Assembly: GCA_963769605.1 (NCBI GenBank)
Contig: CAVYML010000006.1
Coordinates: 1 to 20,090, forward strand
DNA from: Fen-1254 sp963769605
GTDB taxonomy: Bacteria > Bacteroidota > Ignavibacteria > UBA10030
Reading direction: 5' to 3'
DNA: 20,090 nt
Shown: positions 14,756 to 20,090 of the stretch, piece by piece
How the letters are laid out: every line of letters starts with the position of its first letter
Numbering within the stretch: the stretch's first letter is position 1
Notes under the pieces: model-generated
Seen by the model: the letters and a program-made list of their open reading frames with translations, nothing else
Databases searched by the model: none
Told to the model about the DNA's origin: nothing
Made by a program: the position numbers and the translations under genes

Positions 14756-17505
14756 CTATTTCAGCATTTGTATTTTTAGTGTCTTTACAATCTGTTGCGC
14801 ACTCGATCCCTGCACCATCATGCGGACAAAATATACACCACTGGCATATCGAGAGCCGTCAAAAACTGTAATGTATTGACCTGCTGTTTTGTTGCCATCG
14901 ACAAGCGTTGCCACCTGCCTGCCCAATATATCGTAGACCTTTATACTTACACGACTGTTCTCGATTAACTGATAGCTGATATTTGTTGTCGGGTTAAAAG
15001 GATTGGGAAAATTATTTAAACTTATGGTCGTGGGAATTGAGTTATTTGTCCCGCCTTGTAGGTTGAAATTCGGCTTTGCCTTTCCACGTGTGGCAGCATA
15101 TGTCTCAATTCTTTCCTGAGCCTGAGATAGGTCGGTTTGGCTTAAAAGATTTGGGCTATTCAGGATATCAGTAAAAATAGCAGAAGCACTGTCTATATTG
15201 TTATCGATATCCAATGCAATATACATTTTATTCAATTTCCCTCTTTCAGATAGCGATGTATTTGGATTATCGTGAATAACACTATTGTTCACTCCTTTTG
15301 CCAAGTCAACTTTGCCTTGCTTGAGATATAAATTTGAAAGAAGGAACTTATGATCCTTTGCTGCCTGAGGAGGAAGAGAACTGAAATATTTTATGATATC
15401 CGGAGCCGTTTCCTCGTTATAACAATTATATAGTGCTACATATGCCGATTGATTATCAGGATGCTTGGATAAATATGATATGAAAAAGGTTTTTGCATCA
15501 TTGTATCTGTTTTGATTTAGTAGCGCTATACCATCCAATAGCGGTTCAATAGAAGACCCCGAAGCAGGTGAATTGAGCTGAAGGAGGGCTTGTCCAGATT
15601 CACTTTGAGAAGTTGAAGCTACATCTATAGATTTATTGTCAGCAATAACGGGAGTCGATGGAATACTATTCAAATGTAAGGGGATACCACTCCATGGATC
15701 ATAGTTAAGTGGAGAATAATTGTAAAATGTAGAAGGTGACCTGACAGATAACAAAGATGTATTAGGAGGATAGCTGCCCCACCAGTTGCCATATGCATAG
15801 ACTTCACTACCGGTTTCGCCGTGTTCACCTACCATGACATTATACCCATTGCCGTAAATACTATTCCATTGTCCACCAGTATTAGGAGTTGTCCCTAATA
15901 TAGCAGTACTCATGTAATAAACGTATAACCCTTCACTACAATTGGTGATTCTATTATTCTTGTTATTGTCGTTAGGACCATTCGATGATATCCATGCTCT
16001 ATTATAGACGTTCACCCCTTGGTTCATACCCGCGATATCGTTCTGGTAGACAGTCCCAGTTGATCCATTAAAATACTCAAGACCATACCCTATATTGTAG
16101 TAGGCGAATCCTGGTGTTTTATAGATCACATTATATTTGCAGTCCATTGCCGAAGCATTTAACATGATTGCACTACTCATCACATTTTCAATCATATCAT
16201 TCAGTATTGAGCCTGTCGCAGTGGAACCGTAAAAGCCGTAATGACAGTTCTGTATTCTTGAGTTTTGAATAGTGATGTTCGATGTGTTGAGGGCTTCGAT
16301 CTCTGTTCCATATTGCATATTCATGTAACCAAAACTTGAATAATTGGCACCTGCACCGCTTAAGATAATCGAACCCCAATCCCCGACAGCTGGAGTTGAC
16401 GAATTTGATGTAAATAGGACAGGATTTGTAGAAGAACCATCCACACACAAAGGACCATTCGAGGTTATGCTATAACCATTTCCAGCGTTGAAATAAAAAG
16501 TTGTGCCTGGACTTATGAACAAATTTGCATTGGATGCAATCGTCACGTTGCTATTGACGTAAACGTCCTGACTCCAAACAGTATGAGAACTTATTGTGCT
16601 TGGACTGGCTGTCACAGTGAATGGAGCCGAATATGAATTATAGTTTGGAGCATCACCAGCGCAAGCATCTAAGACATATGTTGCAGGAAGTGATTGAACC
16701 GCATTAATGTCTGTATATGTCGTGGTTGTTGTGAATGTACCGCCAATTTGAACACCATTCTTATAAAGGACTAAGAACCAAGAAGTTTGATCTTTAGGGT
16801 ACCAAGATAGAATTACATTCTGTCCGACTATCTTTACTGAAAGAAATCCTGGTATGGTGGGGCAAGTAGGGCAAACAGATGTATAAATAGATTGTGGCAG
16901 ACTCGCGTAAAGTTCCTCAACGGGTTGATAGTCGGCTGGGTCTAATGTCCTCTTTGACGTATTCGGAGCCAATGAAGGGTACATTACGGCATCGGTATTT
17001 GTAGCGTTATCATTAAGATCAAACCAATGACCGAATTCATGAAGCATATTTGATACCAAATCATATTGTACAGTTTGGGAATTCTGGATATTATCACTTG
17101 TGCTTGAATACCACGAAATACCTGTATTTGAGGTTACCTCGGTCGTACAGCTCTTCATGACTGTATATGTAACATTACCTATCATTTCCTGATCCGAGAA
17201 TCTATTTGTTCTGGCAAGAATAAGGTTTCCTTGAGCATCCGCTCCACAATCACCCATCCAAAAAAAACTATTATATGTGTTACCGGCTGTAAAAGCGCAC
17301 ACCCCGGTTAGTTCGCTATTCCAGATTGTTGCAGCATCTGAGATCGCTGCATAGTAACCTTGCGGCACAGTATTAGCATAGAAATTTTCTATATCTAAAG
17401 GATGCGTCCAAAACCATGGATTAGTATGATAAAATGTATAGTCTGGGCATAGCTGACTTGAAAAGAAATTAGAAAAAGAGAAAAAAATAAAATAATTGTT
17501 TTCAT
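14756..17505 (-). CDS. Multidomain secreted zincin-like protease with T9SS sorting domain (frameshifted near N-terminus)
   Basis: Positions below count from an upstream in-frame methionine at 17545. Residues about 50-220 are a metzincin-type metalloprotease: zinc motif HEFGHWFDLND (H169, H173, D179) and a Met-turn AVMYP (M188). Then come a fibronectin-III-like segment (about 230-310), a parallel beta-helix-like region rich in N/S/G turns (about 330-620), TPR-like helices (about 665-820) and a type IX secretion C-terminal sorting domain (NNFPNPFNPTT to the end). The body frame has no good signal peptide. The ATG at 17505, with GGGAG before it, encodes a textbook one (MKTIILFFSLFLISFQVSYA, then Q), but in another frame that stops after 15 more codons. 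One missing base restores the fusion, for example at the four-A run 17431-17434. The gene is either inactivated or carries a sequence error. Protease activity is inferred. Confidence 0.8.
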
Positions 17506-17519
17506 TTTCACTCTCCCAT

Positions 17520-18297
17520 TTAAGGTTTATCCACAATTCGTGCAATTTGCTTTATTTCTGTTTTGAATTGCTCTATAGGAATATTACGTCCCCAATAATA
17601 AACAGCAGAGTCCTTAATTTCGAATTTTTCTTTCGACATTACGAAATAAGAAGGCATTCGATTTTTTTTATTGCATCTGGCAAAGTTGATTTATAAACTG
17701 CTGAGAGGTAGGGGTGTCCATCAATATTGTCCGCAAAATAGACAGATGTCTCTCCTACTATATACTTTGCGTCTGTAGAAACGTCCATGCCTACTGTACC
17801 ATGTTGGCGCCTCCAGGGCCGAGTGCTAACGCATCCTTGCTCGGTGTAACATCTGTTATTATACCTCCACCTTGCCTTAGGAGTTGTATTGTATCGCTTT
17901 GTTGTTTTGGACCCCGCAACACTTCCAAAATTAGCACATTCACTTTCGAATGGAAAGGATCATCGGAAGGGACCTGGTATATCAACAATACTCAAAACTT
18001 TCCCCAATGAATACGAGGATCAGATAGCCCTGCATGACATCTTTCATCATGTAATAATTCACCACGACTATTTCTTGAAACATAATCGTGAAGATCAACA
18101 CCAATTGCTTTAAGTTCTTCATCCTTTTGAGATGTAATTCCCGCCCTTTGAACCAATTTATTAGTTGTAGAATCTCGAAATGCCTGGCTGGTAATACTAT
18201 CTCTTCTTTTTTGTGAATACGCTGTGACTGCGAAAAGAAGTGCTATTACGATCCAGGGAAAAAGAATGAGTTTGTTTTCATCGTGTCTTCCTTCCAT
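17520..18297 (-). pseudogene. Frame-broken secreted protein of unknown function
   Basis: Coding segments in different frames join into one protein of about 250 residues. The ATG at 18281, with GGAAGGAAG before it, starts MKTNSFFF. The PWIVIALLFAVTAYSQ core of a signal peptide follows in the next frame (17992-18297). A VLSIVDIPGP piece leads into DDPFHSKVNVLILEVLRG (17791-17988). The frame then changes to GMDVSTDAKYIVGETSVYFA and again to MPSYFVMSKEKFEIKDS, ending at 17520. Most junctions need one missing base, one of them at an eight-A run (17662-17669); one needs an extra base. The stop lies 15 nt before the next gene's ATG, so the two were an operon. I do not recognise the family; export is supported by the signal peptide. 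Confidence 0.6.
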
Positions 18298-18333
18298 ACG
18301 ATTTGAAATGGTCCGATTTAAAAAAATGATTTC

Positions 18334-18861
18334 TTATAGTATTACATTAGTCATTTTTTCATACTGCTTAGGAGTAAAAAAAGCATACCCCTTCATTTTT
18401 TTTGCAAGAATTAATTTAGCATAATTCTCACCCCACGTTACTATTGTTTCTTTAGACTCTCCCTTTTTTGAATCTTTAATTATCATTTCCGAATACGTGT
18501 GATCACTATTATGGCGTTTAGAATATGCTCTTACGATTAAGAATAAACCGATTGATGCACCGATTGTACAAAAACCACAACAAAAGAGCGACAAAGGATC
18601 AAACTGAAGCACATAATATGAAGAGAAGAAAACTAAATCTAAAATAAGGAAACCAATAAGCCAATAAGAATTTCTTATTATCTCGCACAATATCAGGCAT
18701 TTATCACAAATTATTACAGTTGATTGACCTTTCATTTGAAATGTGTTCCGTGTCATTCGCATATTCCCTACACGTAATTCTTGACTATGTAAGAATCTGC
18801 CATAATCTAATAGATAAGAACCATATAACTCTACATCATGTTTGCATTTATCGCATCTCAT
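18334..18861 (-). CDS. Small zinc-ribbon membrane protein, hypothetical
   Basis: A 175-residue protein of unknown function. The start at 18861 is chosen over an earlier ATG (18882) because GGAGG (18867-18871) lies 5 nt before it. Two CxxC pairs, C3-C6 (MRCDKCKHD) and C52-C55 (IICDKCL), could bind zinc as a ribbon. Two membrane helices follow, about residues 66-86 (YWLIGFLILDLVFF) and 89-112 (with extra cysteines, LFCCGFCTIG). The C-terminal 60 residues are charged and presumably cytoplasmic. It ends 36 nt before the frame-broken secreted gene. It is the only intact coding frame between 17.5 and 20 kb. The function cannot be named. Confidence 0.6.
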   Translation of the reverse strand: MRCDKCKHDVELYGSYLLDYGRFLHSQELRVGNMRMTRNTFQMKGQSTVIICDKCLILCEIIRNSYWLIGFLILDLVFFSSYYVLQFDPLSLFCCGFCTIGASIGLFLIVRAYSKRHNSDHTYSEMIIKDSKKGESKETIVTWGENYAKLILAKKMKGYAFFTPKQYEKMTNVIL

Positions 18862-18961
18862 AACATCCTCCAAAATAATCAAAGAATTGTTTGATGCTCG
18901 CGGTTGGCGGTACGATAACTAAACTCTTTCCTTTTTAAAATGGTTAAAACATACGCGTTTT

Positions 18962-18981
18962 AAAATATTAATAAATATTTT
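18962..18981. repeat. AT-rich hairpin next to the tRNA fragment
   Basis: AAAATATT (18962-18969) and AATATTTT (18974-18981) pair perfectly around a 4-nt loop. The hairpin abuts the 3' end of the tRNA-like fragment. It could be the old tRNA terminator or part of an integrase site. Confidence 0.5.
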
Positions 18982-19010
18982 GTGCGGAGCGGAGGAATCG
19001 AACCTCCGAC
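18981..19010 (-). tRNA. Isolated tRNA 3'-end fragment (T-arm plus acceptor strand)
   Basis: On the minus strand GGAGG-TTCGATT-CCTCC forms a perfect T-arm (18991-19007). It is followed by GCTCCGC as the 3' acceptor strand (18984-18990) and an A discriminator. The matching 5' acceptor GCGGAGC, a D-arm and an anticodon arm are all absent in the 80 nt upstream, so this is not a whole gene. Such 3' pieces are what tRNA-targeting integrases leave at the far end of an island. The amino-acid identity cannot be told from this part. Confidence 0.65.
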
Positions 19011-19085
19011 TTTTACTCTATTGCTTTTCGCATTGTGCGTAACATCAGTTAATCAAATGAAATAAGAGAAACAACATAGTCCGGA

Positions 19086-19261
19086 TCAAGATGGACTAGT
19101 TTTATTAGGAATTAAAAATAAGCGCCCATACGACTTTGCTTCTTCCACGATCAATGTCGGTGGTTGATCTTTAATTTTAGAGAAACTGAACAACTGTTTC
19201 GACAGCCAAGTTCCGTAAGAAGCATAACAATACGACATCCCAGAAGTATTCGTGATTTCAT
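19086..19261 (-). pseudogene. Frame-broken remnant of a short exported/lipoprotein gene
   Basis: ATG at 19261, with AAGGA just before it, starts a 36-residue frame (MKSRILLGCRIVMLLTELGC...) that looks like a lipoprotein signal with a cysteine and stops at 19151. The overlapping frame reads on with protein-like composition (SFSKIKDQPPTLIVEEAKSY, then GRLFLIPNK) to a stop at 19086. One missing base would join them. No family is recognised. Confidence 0.4.
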
Positions 19262-19274
19262 TGTCCTTGCCTCT

Positions 19275-19297
19275 TTTCTATGAAGACTTCATAGAAA
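19275..19297. promoter_or_regulatory. Perfect 23-nt palindrome
   Basis: TTTCTATGAAG and CTTCATAGAAA are exact reverse complements around a single central A. It lies 14 nt upstream of the 19261 start. A dimeric regulator or recombinase site is possible, or a leader hairpin. Confidence 0.45.
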
Positions 19298-19460
19298 TTG
19301 GAATGAAAACTTATTAAAGAGTTGGTGGTGGATTAGAATATAGTGGTGTTTGAAGATAGAATAATATTGAAATACAGTCAATACCAGTTTAGGGCATCAT
19401 AAATAGTTTTTATTTGTATAATTATTCATAAATATTCAAACCGCACTGCGCTTTTTATTA

Positions 19461-19686
19461 TTATCTTCCAGCATTTGCCGCCCTTTGCAACTTTTCTCGA
19501 ACACGATCACATACTTGCCAAGTATTCGATATGATATTAAGTCCCTTATGACCCCGCCCGTAATACTTCCGACACAAAGATGATACCCGGTCACCACACG
19601 CCACCTTACGATCTTCTTTCGTCAACCACAAAAATCCAAAAATAATGATCACCCTGCGCATACAAATATGCAGCACATGGTTCCAT
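19461..19686 (-). pseudogene. Remnant with LysM-like C-terminal domain
   Basis: The segment at 19461-19676 ends with ACGDRVSSLCRKYYGRGHKG followed by LNIISNTWQVCDRVREKLQ. This fits the LysM pattern (GD-xx-SSI-x-KYYG ... N ... EKLQ), a peptidoglycan- or chitin-binding module. A second frame from an ATG at 19686 encodes a hydrophobic YLYAQGDHYFWIFVVDERRS tail and then stops. One extra base would account for the break between the two. The first 25 residues in the LysM frame look unrelated. I read it as a decayed envelope protein. The LysM assignment rests on pattern only. Confidence 0.4.
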
Positions 19687-19840
19687 GGGACTTATCCCGC
19701 AAAAATGTATTGGTGGATGACAATGGTTAATTCGGATGGTATTTAAATGAAAATTCACTCGAATTATTTTATACTCAAACTATAGTTACGATTTTTGTAA
19801 CTCAGCGCATTTTAAAACAGTTATTTTTATTCAGTTATCA

Positions 19841-19876
19841 ATCCCCCTTTATCCCCCTTTTAAACAAAAGGGGGAT
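19841..19876. repeat. ATCCCCCTTT tandem and inverted repeat
   Basis: ATCCCCCTTT occurs twice in tandem (19841-19860). The second copy pairs with AAAAGGGGGAT (19866-19876) to give an 11-bp perfect stem with an AAAC loop. Short palindromes of this kind are common dispersed intergenic repeats. Apart from the features listed, 19011-20048 shows no convincing gene. Confidence 0.5.
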
Positions 19877-20048
19877 CCTCTGCGAGAGAGAAGGATTTTT
19901 GAATCTTTGAATATCACGCTGTGTAATTACCGATTTTTCACGATAAGAAACAATTGCCAGAGGTAATAAGAAAATGTTTTCCTGCAGATTGAAAGGGAAT
20001 GCTATATAAAAAAGGAGAGAAAATCTATAATTTCAGTTTAAAACCCAG

Positions 20049-20090
20049 AGCGGGAAACGGGGCTCGGACCCGCGACCTCAACCTTGGCAA
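20049..20090 (-). tRNA. tRNA-Gly (GCC), partial
   Basis: The window ends inside this gene. Visible on the minus strand are the anticodon loop TTGCCAA with anticodon GCC (20086-20088), the stem strand GGTTG, the variable loop AGGTC, a T-arm GCGGG-TCCGAGC-CCCGT, and the 3' acceptor TTCCCGC with a T discriminator. No CCA is encoded. The overall sequence matches bacterial tRNA-Gly(GCC). One oddity is C in place of the near-invariant U55 in the T-loop. The 5' half lies outside the window. Confidence 0.85.

Noticed and set aside
18975..19060. A complete tRNA gene at the T-arm-like sequence
   Set aside because: No 5' acceptor complementary to GCTCCGC, no D-arm and no anticodon stem can be found upstream.
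1..20090. CRISPR arrays, rRNA genes or a replication origin
   Set aside because: No regularly spaced repeats, rRNA signatures or iteron/DnaA-box clusters were seen on either strand.

Overview
This is a bacterial window in which nearly every gene lies on the minus strand. The best taxonomic clue is the C-terminal sorting domain of the large secreted protein at 14756-17505, which has an FPNPFNP start and an SGVYFVRM end. That domain marks cargo of the type IX secretion system, found in the Bacteroidota/Chlorobi/Ignavibacteria group. Clear Shine-Dalgarno sites before many genes, moderate GC and the glycan-catabolic content fit an Ignavibacteria-like member better than a typical Bacteroides. This placement is inference.

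Layout from left to right. (1) Positions 1-1819 hold an AbiE-type type IV toxin-antitoxin pair: an AbiEi-like antitoxin/regulator and an AbiEii nucleotidyltransferase cut by the window edge. A near-consensus promoter (TTGACA, 17 nt, TATATT) drives them and has operator half-sites built into it. (2) Positions 1820-2575 form a gene-free spacer rich in inverted repeats. It includes a compact GC-rich fold at 2248-2337. (3) Positions 2576-14451 are a co-directional sugar-catabolism block of eight intact metabolic genes. In transcription order they are uxaC, transketolase, a UxuB-type SDR oxidoreductase, pdxB, a secreted aldose 1-epimerase, araB, araD and a fucose/arabinose-isomerase-family gene. 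An IS200-type element sits between the epimerase and araB. (4) Positions 14756-17505 encode a multidomain secreted zinc protease-like protein whose signal peptide and body are in different frames. (5) Positions 17520-19690 hold a run of frame-broken remnants of exported or envelope proteins, one intact small membrane protein and an isolated tRNA 3' end. (6) The window ends inside a tRNA-Gly(GCC) gene.

The catabolic genes fit growth on hemicellulose or pectin sugars. UxaC and the SDR convert D-glucuronate to D-fructuronate and then D-mannonate. The isomerase, AraB and AraD convert L-arabinose to L-ribulose, L-ribulose-5-P and D-xylulose-5-P. Transketolase carries xylulose-5-P into central metabolism and makes erythrose-4-P. 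The exported epimerase interconverts sugar anomers outside the cytoplasm. PdxB belongs to pyridoxal-phosphate synthesis and starts from an erythrose-4-P derivative, so its link to transketolase is plausible but indirect.

The most interesting points are: the contrast between twelve kilobases of intact metabolic genes and the cluster of single-base frame breaks at 17.4-19.7 kb; the tRNA 3'-end fragment as a possible integration scar; the use of a fucose-isomerase-family enzyme where AraA is expected; the promoter/operator of the AbiE pair; and the IS200 leader that hides its own ribosome binding site. I found no CRISPR array and no clearly novel multigene system.
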